Of a stretch of 64,000 nt of DNA, positions 41,659 to 50,654 are shown one piece after another. Below the pieces are notes generated by a model that did no database searches, was not told where the DNA came from, and saw nothing but the letters and a program-made list of their open reading frames with translations. The stretch comes from Bog-473 sp963730395 (GTDB lineage: Bacteria; Actinomycetota; Acidimicrobiia; Acidimicrobiales; RAAP-2), in assembly GCA_963730395.1 (NCBI GenBank), contig CAVSSK010000016.1, forward strand, positions 1-64,000, read 5' to 3'. Made by a program: the position numbers and the translations under genes. Numbering within the stretch: position 1 is the stretch's first letter; each line of letters starts with the position of its first letter.

Positions 41659-42411
41659 GTGCGGGCCGCCGCGGCGGCGCAAGCCTTCGTGGACGATCCG
41701 GCCCACCCCCAGCTCGACGACGACGACGTGCACCACCTCGGGCGGGTGCTGCGGCTGCGCCAGGGCGAGGAGGTCATCGCGGCCGACGGGCGCGGCCGGT
41801 GGGCCCGCGCCACCTGGACGGGCCAGGCCGCGCTCGCTCCGCTCCGTGACGGCGTCGGCGTCGGCGGAGACGGCGCGGTGCAGTTCGAGGCCCGCTTGGA
41901 GCCGGCGCTCACCGTGGCCTTCGCACCGGTCAAGGGAGAGCGCCCCGAGTGGGTGGTCCAGAAGCTGACCGAGCTCGGCATCGACCGCATCGTGCCGCTG
42001 CAGAGCGAGCGCAGCGTCGTCCGCTGGAGCGGGGAGCGCGGGAGGGCGACGGTGGAACGTCTGCGCCGGGTGGCGCGCGAGGCGGCGGCGCAGTGCCGAC
42101 GGGTCTGGCTGCCCGAGGTCGGCGACCCGGTGGCCTTCGCCGACCTGCAGACGCTGGGCGGTCCCGGGCAGGTCGGGTTGGCCCAGCTGAGCGGCGACCG
42201 GCCGGCGGTGTCACAGCACGTCGTGGCCGTCGGGCCGGAGGGCGGGTGGAGCGCCGGGGAGCTCGCGTCGGGGCTGCCCACGGTGGGCTTCGGACTGAGC
42301 GTGCTGCGGGCCGAGACGGCGGCGGTCACCGCCGGGGCGCTGCTGGCCTCCCTGCGCACCGGCACAGTGGCGGTGGCGGACGGGCCCGGGACGAAGGGGC
42401 CGCCGGCGTGA
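41659..42411 (+). CDS. rsmE: 16S rRNA (uracil-1498-N3)-methyltransferase
   Basis: About 250 residues. The GTG at 41659 gives VRAAAAAQAFVDDPAHPQLD; an upstream TTG at 41623 is also possible. DDDDVHHLGRVLRLRQGEEV is the PUA-like N-terminal domain. AFAPVKGERPEWVVQKLTEL is the start of the SPOUT methyltransferase, TELGIDRIVPLQSERSVVRW and REAAAQCRRVWLPEVGDPVA are conserved, and VAVGPEGGWSAGELA plus LSVLRAETAAVTAGALLASL form the trefoil knot binding S-adenosylmethionine. The enzyme modifies U1498 in the 30S decoding region. The dnaJ-rsmE order is common. Confidence 0.93.
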   Translation: MRAAAAAQAFVDDPAHPQLDDDDVHHLGRVLRLRQGEEVIAADGRGRWARATWTGQAALAPLRDGVGVGGDGAVQFEARLEPALTVAFAPVKGERPEWVVQKLTELGIDRIVPLQSERSVVRWSGERGRATVERLRRVAREAAAQCRRVWLPEVGDPVAFADLQTLGGPGQVGLAQLSGDRPAVSQHVVAVGPEGGWSAGELASGLPTVGFGLSVLRAETAAVTAGALLASLRTGTVAVADGPGTKGPPA

Positions 42412-42499
42412 GGCCTGCGCATGGTCACGACGACGACCCGGGGGCCGGTAAGTTCAGGCTGGTGATCAGGCCCGCGCGGAAGGACGGCGACCCCGGGGC

Positions 42500-42856
42500 A
42501 TGACCGACTGCCTCTTCTGCAGGATCGTGTCGGGCGAGGTGCCGTCCGAGACCGTGCACGAGACGGAGTCGACCGTCGCCTTCAAGGACATCAACCCGGC
42601 GGCGCCGCTCCACGTCCTCGTCGTGCCGCGCCGCCACATCGACGACGCCTCGACCGTGACCCCCGGGGACGGGCCCGTGCTGGCCGACATGTTGCTCACC
42701 GCCCGCGCCGTGGCGGAGGCCGCCGGGGTGGCCACGCCCGACCGGGGCTACCGGCTCATGTTCAACGTCGGCCCGGACGCCATGAACTCGGTCGGACACC
42801 TGCACCTGCACGTGCTCGGCGGCCAGCCCCTGAAAGGACACTTCGCCATCACATGA
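42500..42856 (+). CDS. HIT-family nucleotide hydrolase
   Basis: A 118-residue protein MTDCLFCRIVSGEVPSETVH. The N-terminal CLFCRI is a typical zinc-type HIT start. LHVLVVPRRHIDDASTVTPG and GYRLMFNVGPDAMNSVGHLH are conserved, and HLHLHVLGGQPLKG is the histidine triad (HxHxH). Members hydrolyse AMP-lysine, ADP-ribose or similar substrates; closest are HINT-type aminoacyl-AMP hydrolases. It lies between rsmE and phoH on the same strand and is probably in the same operon. Confidence 0.93.
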   Translation: MTDCLFCRIVSGEVPSETVHETESTVAFKDINPAAPLHVLVVPRRHIDDASTVTPGDGPVLADMLLTARAVAEAAGVATPDRGYRLMFNVGPDAMNSVGHLHLHVLGGQPLKGHFAIT

Positions 42857-42863
42857 CCACGAT

Positions 42864-43829
42864 ATGACCACGACCCTGCGGGCCGAGTGCTTCGTCCCGG
42901 GCAACCACCTGATGGCCGGGCTCCTCGGCACCCGCGACGAGCACCTGCGCCAGATAGAGCAGGCCTTCTCCGACGAGCAGATCGTCGTCCAGGGGAATCG
43001 GATCTCGGTCGAGGGCCCGGCGGCAGAGATCGTCGTCCGGCTCTTCGACGAGCTCATCCTCCTGGTGCAGTCGGGCCGCGACCTCGATTCGTCCACCCTG
43101 GCCCGCATGATCGACATGGTGCGCGACGACATCCGTCCCAGCGAGGTCCTGCGCTCCGAGGTGGTGCGTGCCGCCGGCGGCAAGACGGTGCGCCCCAACA
43201 CGGCGGGGCAGAAGCGCTACGTGGACGCCATCTCGCAGAACGTCATCACCTTCGGCATCGGGCCCGCCGGCACGGGCAAGTCCTATCTGGCCGTCGCCCA
43301 GGCGGTACACGCACTGCAGTCACGCCAGGTGTCGCGCATCATCCTCACCCGCCCCGCCGTCGAGGCGGGCGAGAGGCTCGGCTTCCTGCCCGGCGACCTG
43401 ATGGCCAAGGTCGACCCCTACCTGCGCCCGCTCTACGACGCGCTCTACGACCTGCTCGAGCCCGAGGGCGCGCAGCGCCTGTTGGACCGCGGCACGATCG
43501 AGGTGGCGCCGCTGGCTTTCATGCGCGGCCGGACGCTCAACAGCTCCTTCATCATCCTCGACGAGGCGCAGAACACCACGCCCGAGCAGATGAAGATGTT
43601 CCTGACCCGCATCGGCTTCGGCTCCAAGTGCGTCGTGACCGGCGACGTGACCCAGATCGACGTGCCGGGGGGGCGCTCGGGCCTGATCGGCCTCGAGCCC
43701 GTGCTGGGCGGAATCGACGACATCGCGTTCGTGCACCTGAGCCGCCGGGACGTGGTCCGCCACAAGATCGTGGCCGACATCGTCGACGCCTACGAAGTGG
43801 CAGAAGGGCGGGCGGGACTCACGCAGTGA
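42864..43829 (+). CDS. phoH: PhoH-family ATPase
   Basis: A 321-residue protein from the ATG at 42864 (MTTTLRAECFVPGNHLMAGL). After an N-terminal KH-like part (DEQIVVQGNRISVEGPAAEI), the ATPase core shows VITFGIGPAGTGKSYLAVAQ (Walker A) and AFMRGRTLNSSFIILDEAQN with FIILDEAQNTTPEQMK (Walker B), then GFGSKCVVTGDVTQIDVPGG. PhoH proteins are RNA-associated ATPases. Together with ybeY downstream, its usual partner in rRNA maturation, it forms an overlapping pair (GTGA at 43826). Confidence 0.94.
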   Translation: MTTTLRAECFVPGNHLMAGLLGTRDEHLRQIEQAFSDEQIVVQGNRISVEGPAAEIVVRLFDELILLVQSGRDLDSSTLARMIDMVRDDIRPSEVLRSEVVRAAGGKTVRPNTAGQKRYVDAISQNVITFGIGPAGTGKSYLAVAQAVHALQSRQVSRIILTRPAVEAGERLGFLPGDLMAKVDPYLRPLYDALYDLLEPEGAQRLLDRGTIEVAPLAFMRGRTLNSSFIILDEAQNTTPEQMKMFLTRIGFGSKCVVTGDVTQIDVPGGRSGLIGLEPVLGGIDDIAFVHLSRRDVVRHKIVADIVDAYEVAEGRAGLTQ

Positions 43830-44335
43830 GCATCGACGTCTTCGCGGCTGATGAGCAGCAGGCTCATCCGATGGACGTGGCCCGCTGGGCCGAGCTGGCG
43901 CGCCAGGTCCTGGCGGCGCGAGGGGTGAAGGGGGAGACGGAGGTCTCCCTTCTCTTCGTCGACGAGGACGCCATCGCCGCGCTCAACGAGCAGTTCCTCG
44001 GCAAGGGTGGTCCGACCGACGTGCTCGCCTTCCCCATCGAGGACGAGCCCGGCCCCACGGGGCGCTCGCCCGACTTCGGCGGCAGCGGCCCCGGGACCTC
44101 GGCCGAACAGGGCGTGCTCACCCTCCTGGGGGACGTCGTCATCTGCCCGGTGGTGGCGGCCCGCAACGCGGACGAGCACGAAGTGCCCATGGACGACGAG
44201 GTGGCGCTCCTGGTGGTGCACGGCCTCCTCCACCTGCTCGGCATGGACCACGAGAACGAGGCGGAGGCGCAGCGCATGGAGACGCTGGAGCAGCAGCTGC
44301 TCAAACGCTTCTACCGGGTGAGCCCCGGGGCGTGA
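43826..44335 (+). CDS. ybeY: rRNA maturation endoribonuclease YbeY
   Basis: A 169-residue protein from the GTG at 43826 (VSIDVFAADEQQAHPMDVAR). EVSLLFVDEDAIAALNEQFL and GKGGPTDVLAFPIEDEPGPT are conserved, and ALLVVHGLLHLLGMDHENEA contains the zinc-binding HGxLHLxGxDH motif. YbeY trims the 16S rRNA 3' end and takes part in ribosome quality control. The loop GRSPDFGGSGPGTSAEQG between strands is longer than in enterobacteria but normal for actinobacteria. It overlaps phoH and is followed directly by the CNNM gene. Confidence 0.94.
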   Translation: MSIDVFAADEQQAHPMDVARWAELARQVLAARGVKGETEVSLLFVDEDAIAALNEQFLGKGGPTDVLAFPIEDEPGPTGRSPDFGGSGPGTSAEQGVLTLLGDVVICPVVAARNADEHEVPMDDEVALLVVHGLLHLLGMDHENEAEAQRMETLEQQLLKRFYRVSPGA

Positions 44336-44337
44336 GC

Positions 44338-45705
44338 ATGGAGCTGCTCGCCGCATCGGGCTTCCAGGCCTCGGACGGGATCCTCATCGTGGTGATCGCC
44401 ATCCTGCTGGCCGGGTCGGGCGTGCTGGCGATGGCCGAGACCAGCCTGGTGCGGATGAACCGGATCAAGGCCAAGTCCCTCGTCGACGAGCACAAGCGCG
44501 GGGCGCGCCAGCTGGCGCGCCTGGTGGACAATCCGGCCAAATTCCTCAACCCGATCCTGCTCCTCGTGCTGATCTGCCAGCTTGTCTCGGCCACCCTGGT
44601 CGGCATCGTCGCCGAGCATCTCTTCGGCGGCCTCGGCGTGCTCCTGGGCATCGTGTTCGAGGTCGTGGTGATCTTCGTCTTCTTCGAGGCGGTGCCCAAG
44701 AACTGGGCGGTGCAGCACTCCGAGCGTGCTGCGCTGGTCAGCGCGCCGATCGTCAGCACGCTCATCCGCTTCCCGCCCATCCGCTGGCTCTCCTCCCTCC
44801 TCATCGGGCTGGCCAACCGGATCATCGGCGTCTCCGGCGACGACGAGGAGAGCATGCACCACTCGTACATCACCGACTCCGAGCTCAAGGCGATGGCCGA
44901 CGTCGCCCACGAGGAGAACGTGATCGAGCGCGACGAGCGCACGTTCATCCACTCCATCATCGACTTCGGCGACACCGTGGCCCGCGAGGTGATGACGCCG
45001 CGGCCGGACATGGTGACGGTGGAGGCCGACGTCTCCGTGCGCGACGCTCTGGAGCGGGCGTTGGCCGCCGGCTACAGCCGGATCCCGGTCGAGGGGGAGG
45101 GGATCGACGACATCATCGGCATCGCCTACACCAAGGATCTCGTGCGCGCCGAGCGGATGGGCCGAGCGGACCGGCCGGTGCGCGAGGTCATGCGGCCGGC
45201 CAAGTTCATCCCCGAGTCCAAGGAGGTGTCGGACCTCCTGCGCGAGATGCAGGAGGAGAAGTTCCACATGGCCATCGTCGTCGACGAGTACGGCGGCACT
45301 GCGGGGCTGATCACGCTCGAAGATCTTCTCGAGGAGCTGGTGGGCGACATCGTCGACGAGTTCGACGTGGAGGAGCCCACGGTCGAGCGCTGTGAGGACG
45401 GGTCGGTGGTCGTCAGTGCGGGCTATTCGGTGGACGACGCCGAGGAGCTGCTCGGCGCCGAGCTGCCCCACGGCACGTGGGACACCGTCGGCGGCCTCAT
45501 GCTGGACCTGCTCGGGCGAGTGCCCGACCCCGGCGACTCGGTCGAGGCGGACGGCTTCCGCCTGACCGCCCTGGACGTGCGCGGGCGCCGCATCGGCAGG
45601 GTGCGCCTCGAGCCGACTGGCGCGCGGCGTGCGGACGGCGCGACCGACACCCGCACCGGCGCCGGCGGCGAGGGCCACGGCGGCGTTTCGCACGCCGGGA
45701 GCTGA
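44338..45705 (+). CDS. CNNM/CBS transporter-associated membrane protein (CorC/HlyC type)
   Basis: About 455 residues from the ATG at 44338 (MELLAASGFQASDGILIVVI); a GTG two codons earlier overlaps the ybeY stop. The CNNM domain has hydrophobic helices ILIVVIAILLAGSGVLAMAE, NPILLLVLICQLVSATLVGI and IVFEVVVIFVFFEAVPKNWA, with AETSLVRMNRIKAKSL conserved. Two CBS domains follow (REVMTPRPDMVTVEADVSVR; REVMRPAKFIPESKEVSDLL) and a CorC_HlyC domain (DGSVVVSAGYSVDDAEELLG). Such proteins are linked to magnesium or cobalt efflux. The acidic Glu-Phe-Asp run between CBS2 and CorC domains is normal. phoH-ybeY-CNNM-era is a conserved order. Confidence 0.92.
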   Translation: MELLAASGFQASDGILIVVIAILLAGSGVLAMAETSLVRMNRIKAKSLVDEHKRGARQLARLVDNPAKFLNPILLLVLICQLVSATLVGIVAEHLFGGLGVLLGIVFEVVVIFVFFEAVPKNWAVQHSERAALVSAPIVSTLIRFPPIRWLSSLLIGLANRIIGVSGDDEESMHHSYITDSELKAMADVAHEENVIERDERTFIHSIIDFGDTVAREVMTPRPDMVTVEADVSVRDALERALAAGYSRIPVEGEGIDDIIGIAYTKDLVRAERMGRADRPVREVMRPAKFIPESKEVSDLLREMQEEKFHMAIVVDEYGGTAGLITLEDLLEELVGDIVDEFDVEEPTVERCEDGSVVVSAGYSVDDAEELLGAELPHGTWDTVGGLMLDLLGRVPDPGDSVEADGFRLTALDVRGRRIGRVRLEPTGARRADGATDTRTGAGGEGHGGVSHAGS

Positions 45706-45710
45706 GCCCG

Positions 45711-46629
45711 GTGCGCTCGGGCTTCGTGGCCGTGGTCGGCCGGCCCAACGTCGGCAAATCGACCCTGGTGAACCAGATGGTGGGGACAAAGGTCGCCATC
45801 ACTTCGTCACGGCCCAACACGACCCGGCACCGCATCCTGGGGGTGCTGCACGACCCGGAGGCCGACGCGCAGGTGGTCTTCGTCGACACACCGGGCATCC
45901 ACCGGCCCAAGAGCGCGCTCGGGTCGCGGTTGAACGACACGGCGACGGACGCGCTGAGCGACGTCGACCTCGTGCTGGCGGTCGTCGACGCCACGGCGGC
46001 GGTCGGCCCGGGGGACCGGACCGTCCTCGAGCGTGCCGTGCGCCAGGTGCAGCGTGGCGGAGCGCCTGAGGACGACACCGACGACCAGGCCAGCACCGGG
46101 CTCCTGGTCGTCGTGAACAAGATCGACCGGGCGTCGAGCACCCAGCTCCTCGAGCGCCTGTCCCAGGTGAAGGATGCCGTCGACGCCCTGGCCGACCTGC
46201 CCGCGGTGGAGTACTTCCCGGTCTCCGGCGCGCACCGGGGCGGGCGTCGAGGAGCTCGTGACCCATCTCACCGCCGAGCTCCCCGAGGGCCCGCCCTATT
46301 TCCCGCCCGACGTGGTCACCGACACGCCCGAGGCGCTCTGGGTGGCCGAGCTCGTGCGCGAGCAGCTCCTGGCCAAGACGAGGGACGAGCTGCCGCACGC
46401 CATCACCTGCCGGGTGACGGAGTGGGAGTGGCCCCACATACGCGTCGAGATCATCGTCGAGCGTGACTCGCAGAAGGCCATCGTGATCGGCAAGGGCGGC
46501 GAGGTCCTCAAGGCCGTCGGCATCGCGGTGCGCCAGGCCCTGCCCGAAGGGGCCTACCTCGACCTTCACGTGAAGGTGGAGCGGCGCTGGCAGAACCGGG
46601 CCGAGATGCTCGACCGCCTCGGCTACTGA
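45711..46629 (+). CDS. era: GTPase Era, one apparent frameshift
   Basis: The GTG at 45711 begins VRSGFVAVVGRPNVGKSTLV (G1), followed by ITSSRPNTTRHRILGVLHDP (G2), VVFVDTPGIHRPKSALGSRL (G3) and LLVVVNKIDRASSTQLLERL (G4). Near 46231-46245 the frame shifts by one base, after VEYFPVSGA, and continues GAGVEELVTHLTAELPEG, then the KH domain VEIIVERDSQKAIVIGKGGE and the end EMLDRLGY. Total about 306 residues, normal for Era, which binds 16S rRNA and is essential. Both halves are complete, so the shift is most likely an error in the sequence. A Gly/Asp-rich loop (GGAPEDDTDDQASTG) is inserted before G4. Confidence 0.92.
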
Positions 46630-46666
46630 TCCGGCCGCCCCGGCGGCGCGGGCAAGCGATCGACCC

Positions 46667-48799
46667 CTAGGCCGCGGGCTCCTCGAGCACCCGCCGCAGG
46701 AAGGACTCCACCTCGGAGCGGTCCACCGTGCGGCGCATGGGCGGCAACGTCGAGAGCAGGACGCCCCGGTACGACGCCGTGGCCAGCCGGGGGTCGAGGA
46801 CGGCGACCACGCCGCGGTCCTCCGCGTTGCGGATCAGCCGGCCCGACCCCTGGGCGAGCAACGTGGCGGCTCGGGGCAGGTCGACCAGGGAGAACGCACG
46901 AGCGCCGGCACGGTCCCGGCGAGCCTGGAGGAGGGGGTCGTCGGGGCGGGGAAAGGGCAGGCGGTCGATGGTCACCAGTGACAGCGCACGGCCGGGGATG
47001 TCGACGCCCTGCCAGAAGCCGAGCGTGGCGAACAGGCACGAGGTCTCGTCGCGGGCGAACTCCTCGAGCAGGCGGCCCTTGGGGAGGTCGCCCTGCAGGA
47101 GGAGCGTGTAGGGGAGCTCGGGTGCCAACGCGGCTGCCGCAGCTTCGGTGGCCCGCCGGCTCGTGAACAGTGCCAGCGTGCGCCCGCCGGCAGCCTCGAG
47201 CAACAGCGACAGCTCCTCGTGCAGCGCCTCCTCCGCCCCCGGAGCACGCCGGTCGGGCAGGTGGCGGGCGACGTAGAGGAGCGCGTGGGCGCGGTAGTCG
47301 AACGGGCTGCCGACATTGAGCTCCTCGGTGGGGAAGCGCTCCAGGCCGACCCGCTCGACGATGCGCGGTGGGATGGTGGCGCTGGTCAGCACCGAGGTCA
47401 CCTCGCCCCAGAGCATGCCGGCCAGCGCGGGCCCGACGTCCACGGGGGAGAGGCGCAGCCGGACGTTGCGCCGCGTGCCGTCGACCCACGCCACCTCTCC
47501 GTCGGTGCGCGAGACCAGACGGTGCAGGTCCTCGGCCAGGTGCGCCGCGGCCTGCAGTGTGCGGGTCTTTCTGCTGGCCCGGTCGGGGTCGGTGGTCCCG
47601 GCGTCGTCGGTCAGCAGGGAGCGCTGGGCGCCACCGCGGCGCAGCGCGTCGGTCACCCGGCGGGCGAGCTCGGCGGCGCGGGCGAGCAGCTCGGCCAGCT
47701 CCCGGTCCTCGGCGGACGGAGCCCGGGGGACGTCGTGGAGCACCCGCGTCCCGATCCGGTCGACCAGCAGCGCGCCGAGCTGGTCGCCGGCCGAGGCCAG
47801 GGAGTCGAGCAGGTCCGTGTCGCGCGGCTCGACCAGCGAGCGGGCAGCCGTCACCAACGCCCGGAACCGGCCTGGGGTGAGCTCGACCCCGAGGCTCGAC
47901 GTCATGACCTCCTCGAGCTCGTGGGCCTCGTCGAAGACGACCACGTCGTGCTCGGGCAGCACCACGCCGCCGCTGGCCAGGTGCGCGCCGTAGAGGTGGG
48001 TGTTGACGACGACGACGTCGGCCGCCGCCGCCCGGTCGCGGGCAGCCTCCGCGAAGCATCGCCCTCCCGACGGGCAGTTGTAGGCGCCCGGGCACTCGCG
48101 CGGCCCGACGCTCACCATGTTCCAGGCCCGGGCGGACGGCTCGAAGCTCAGGTCGGCCCGGTCGCCGGTGTCCGAGCCCTGCGACCATGCCACCAGCGTC
48201 CGCACCTCTTCGACGAGGCCCTCGGGCGGCGCGGCATCCTTCCCTCCCACCTCGTCGGTTCCGGCGGGCTCGCCTTCGTCGGCCGGCTCGGCCCCCTCGT
48301 CGCCGAGCTCGGGCTGGATCCCGCCCGACCCCACCTCGGCCACCCGCTGGCGGCAGATGTAGTTGCTGCGCCCCTTCAGGACGGCGTAGTCCAGTGGCGC
48401 CGGGAGCCCGAGACCGGCCTCGACCTGAGGCAGGTCCTTCGTGGCCAGCTGGTCCTGCAGTGCCTTGGTCGCCGTGGCCACGACGACCTTCTTGCCGCTG
48501 AGCGCCGCCGGGACGAGGTAGGCCAGTGACTTGCCGGTCCCGGTGCCGGCCTGGACCACGAGGTGGGTTCCCGTGACCAGCGCCTCGGCCACCGCGCGGC
48601 ACATCTCCTGCTGCTCGGGCCGGTGCTCGCCCCCGGGCATCTGCGCCGTGATCTTGTCCAGCCCGTCGACGCCGTCGTCGCCGGCCTGGCGGGCGTCCGC
48701 CGCCGACCCGCCGCCAGACCCGATGACGTCGAGGCCACCCAGGTCGTCGAGGACCTCGAGGTCCTCCTGGTCCTCGGGTCCGTCCCAGCTCTCCTCCAT
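46667..48799 (-). CDS. dinG: DinG-type ATP-dependent DNA helicase
   Basis: A 710-residue protein starting MEESWDGPEDQEDLEVLDDL, with an acidic N-terminus. EHRPEQQEMCRAVAEALVTG and HLVVQAGTGTGKSLAYLVPA give motifs Q and I (Walker A). VVVATATKALQDQLATKDLP is motif Ia, VVFDEAHELEEVMTSSLGVE is the DEAH box, and AQGSGRLIRNAEDRGVVAVL is motif VI. Cysteines in RSNYICRQRV, CPGAYNCPSGGRCF fit the Fe-S cluster region of the XPD/DinG family. It unwinds structured DNA such as R-loops. It is on the strand opposite to era, with which it converges. Confidence 0.9.
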   Translation of the reverse strand: MEESWDGPEDQEDLEVLDDLGGLDVIGSGGGSAADARQAGDDGVDGLDKITAQMPGGEHRPEQQEMCRAVAEALVTGTHLVVQAGTGTGKSLAYLVPAALSGKKVVVATATKALQDQLATKDLPQVEAGLGLPAPLDYAVLKGRSNYICRQRVAEVGSGGIQPELGDEGAEPADEGEPAGTDEVGGKDAAPPEGLVEEVRTLVAWSQGSDTGDRADLSFEPSARAWNMVSVGPRECPGAYNCPSGGRCFAEAARDRAAAADVVVVNTHLYGAHLASGGVVLPEHDVVVFDEAHELEEVMTSSLGVELTPGRFRALVTAARSLVEPRDTDLLDSLASAGDQLGALLVDRIGTRVLHDVPRAPSAEDRELAELLARAAELARRVTDALRRGGAQRSLLTDDAGTTDPDRASRKTRTLQAAAHLAEDLHRLVSRTDGEVAWVDGTRRNVRLRLSPVDVGPALAGMLWGEVTSVLTSATIPPRIVERVGLERFPTEELNVGSPFDYRAHALLYVARHLPDRRAPGAEEALHEELSLLLEAAGGRTLALFTSRRATEAAAAALAPELPYTLLLQGDLPKGRLLEEFARDETSCLFATLGFWQGVDIPGRALSLVTIDRLPFPRPDDPLLQARRDRAGARAFSLVDLPRAATLLAQGSGRLIRNAEDRGVVAVLDPRLATASYRGVLLSTLPPMRRTVDRSEVESFLRRVLEEPAA

Positions 48800-48977
48800 G
48801 TACCGATCATGCCCGCCGGTGGCGACACCCGCGTACCCCTGGGGTCAGGTCGGTCCGTCGCTCGTGCGGAGCCGCCGCCCGGTGACTCGTCGATTGGCCG
48901 CATCCGAGCCCTCGACGCGCCTGTGCCCCCGGGAAGTCCCTCGGGGGCACAGGCCGCGGCTGTTGTGCGGTTCTTTC

Positions 48978-50501
48978 TTACGTGTTGCTGCCGGCGATTC
49001 CAACCACAGGCTTGTTGAGTGTGATTGACCCGGTGGAGCCCCAGAAGAAGGCGTCCCCGTAGTTGAAGATGCCGCCGTCGCTGGCCGTTTCCCAATACCC
49101 CTGACCATCGGGCGTCGAAGCCATCCCGACGACAGGCTTGTTGAGGGGCATCGAGGCGGGGGACCCGAAGAAGGGGGCGTTGAAGGCAAAGAGACCGCCG
49201 TCGGACGCCACCTCCCAGTAGCCGCCTGTCGCCTGGTCGCCCGCGATGCCGACTATCGGCTTGTTGAGCGGCTTGCCGCCCATCGAGCCCAGGAAGGCCG
49301 CGTCGCCGAAGTTGAAGATCCCACCGTCGGTGGCAACCTCCCAGTAGCCGAGGCCGTCGGGTGTGGTGGCGATCCCGACCACTGGTTTGTTGAGCGGCTT
49401 GCCGCCCATTGAGCCGTACAGCTTGGCGTCACCAAAGTTGAAGATGCCGCCGTCGGCCGCAACCTCCCAGTAGCCGAGGCCGTCCGGCGTGGACACCATG
49501 CCGACGATGGGCGCATTGAGCGGCTTGCCGCCCATCGAGCCGAAGAAGGGGGCATTGAAGGCAAAGAGACCGCCGTCGGCCGCGACCTCCCAGTAGCCAC
49601 CGGTGCGTGGGTCGGCGGCGATGCCCACGATGGGCTGGTTGAGCGGCTTACCGCCCATCGAACCGAAGAACGGCGCGTCATAGGCGAAGATGCCACCGTC
49701 GGATGCGGCCACCCAGTAGCCGAACTGGACGCTCACCTGATTGGAGGCCAGCGAGTCCTCGAGGGAGAAGTAGGTCGATTGTCCGGGGCTCAGGCCTCCC
49801 GCGAAGTTGACGACACCGGTTGTCGTGTCGGCGCTGATGTTGGAGAAGCTGGTGGTGGGTCCCTGGTAGTCGCTGCCGTTGGGGTCCGGGCCCGAGGCGC
49901 CGGCACCGCCGGCCTTTTGCGCCGCGCTGCAGTACGAGTCGCCCGTGTAGCCGCCTGGTCCGGCCACCGGCACGCCGCCACTGCCAGCGCTACCACCGTT
50001 CGTGTTGGAGCCGTTCGTCGCGTAGGTGCAGATGCCGTCACCCTCGAAGCCGAAGATCGTGGTCGAGGTCGACGAACCCGAGAGCTGGATGCCAAAGAGC
50101 GGCTTGCTCGAGGTGTTCACGATCCCGACGAGTGTGTCGTCGGCCTGGTCATACGGCGTTTGCTGGCCCGGTGTGTTCGCGACCCCCGATGCGTTGTTGT
50201 TGTCCTGGAGCACCTGCTCGCCGTTGTTGCCGACCACGATGAGCAGCCCGCAGCTCGCGTTGTAGCCGATCGCGGGACACTCGTTGAAGGGCGCCGTGGT
50301 CGAGGTCCCGGGGAACCCTGCCACGTCGTGCGCGAAGGGCCCCGACTGGTGGGGCACCACCTTCGGATCTGCGGAGGCCGCCCCGGCTGGTACGAGGGCG
50401 GCGACGGCAAGGACCCCCATGAGGAGCACTGCCGCACTGACACTCCGCAGATGCTGTCGGAGCCCGTCTGGACTGTGGAACGAGGCACATCGAATGGGCA
50501 T
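48978..50501 (-). CDS. secreted protein with six 42-residue GYW repeats
   Basis: I chose the ATG at 50501 because AAGGAG lies six bases before it; the frame stays open upstream. MPIRCASFHSPDGLRQHLRS leads into a signal peptide (VSAAVLLMGVLAVAALVPAG). A middle domain of about 220 residues is rich in Gly, Ser, Thr and Asn (GICTYATNGSNTNGGSAGSG; FAGGLSPGQSTYFSLED). Six repeats follow, of type GYWEVAADGGIFNFGDAKLY, each ending NKPVVGIATTPDG, nearly the same as in the SGNH hydrolase at 12400. Six equal beta repeats could form a propeller for surface binding, which is inference. It is probably exported to the surface; its partner is unknown. Confidence 0.8.
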   Translation of the reverse strand: MPIRCASFHSPDGLRQHLRSVSAAVLLMGVLAVAALVPAGAASADPKVVPHQSGPFAHDVAGFPGTSTTAPFNECPAIGYNASCGLLIVVGNNGEQVLQDNNNASGVANTPGQQTPYDQADDTLVGIVNTSSKPLFGIQLSGSSTSTTIFGFEGDGICTYATNGSNTNGGSAGSGGVPVAGPGGYTGDSYCSAAQKAGGAGASGPDPNGSDYQGPTTSFSNISADTTTGVVNFAGGLSPGQSTYFSLEDSLASNQVSVQFGYWVAASDGGIFAYDAPFFGSMGGKPLNQPIVGIAADPRTGGYWEVAADGGLFAFNAPFFGSMGGKPLNAPIVGMVSTPDGLGYWEVAADGGIFNFGDAKLYGSMGGKPLNKPVVGIATTPDGLGYWEVATDGGIFNFGDAAFLGSMGGKPLNKPIVGIAGDQATGGYWEVASDGGLFAFNAPFFGSPASMPLNKPVVGMASTPDGQGYWETASDGGIFNYGDAFFWGSTGSITLNKPVVGIAGSNT

Positions 50502-50654
50502 GGCAGGCTCCTTAATTTTCATTCCGCGCGTGGCATTGGAACAGTCCGACCGGACGGTGTCAACTGACATTGCCGCGCAGCGTGGATATGTGGGAGAGGA
50601 AGTCAGCGATGGCTCACCGCTTCCCCAGCGGCGGGTCCCGCCCACCGCGCAGGA

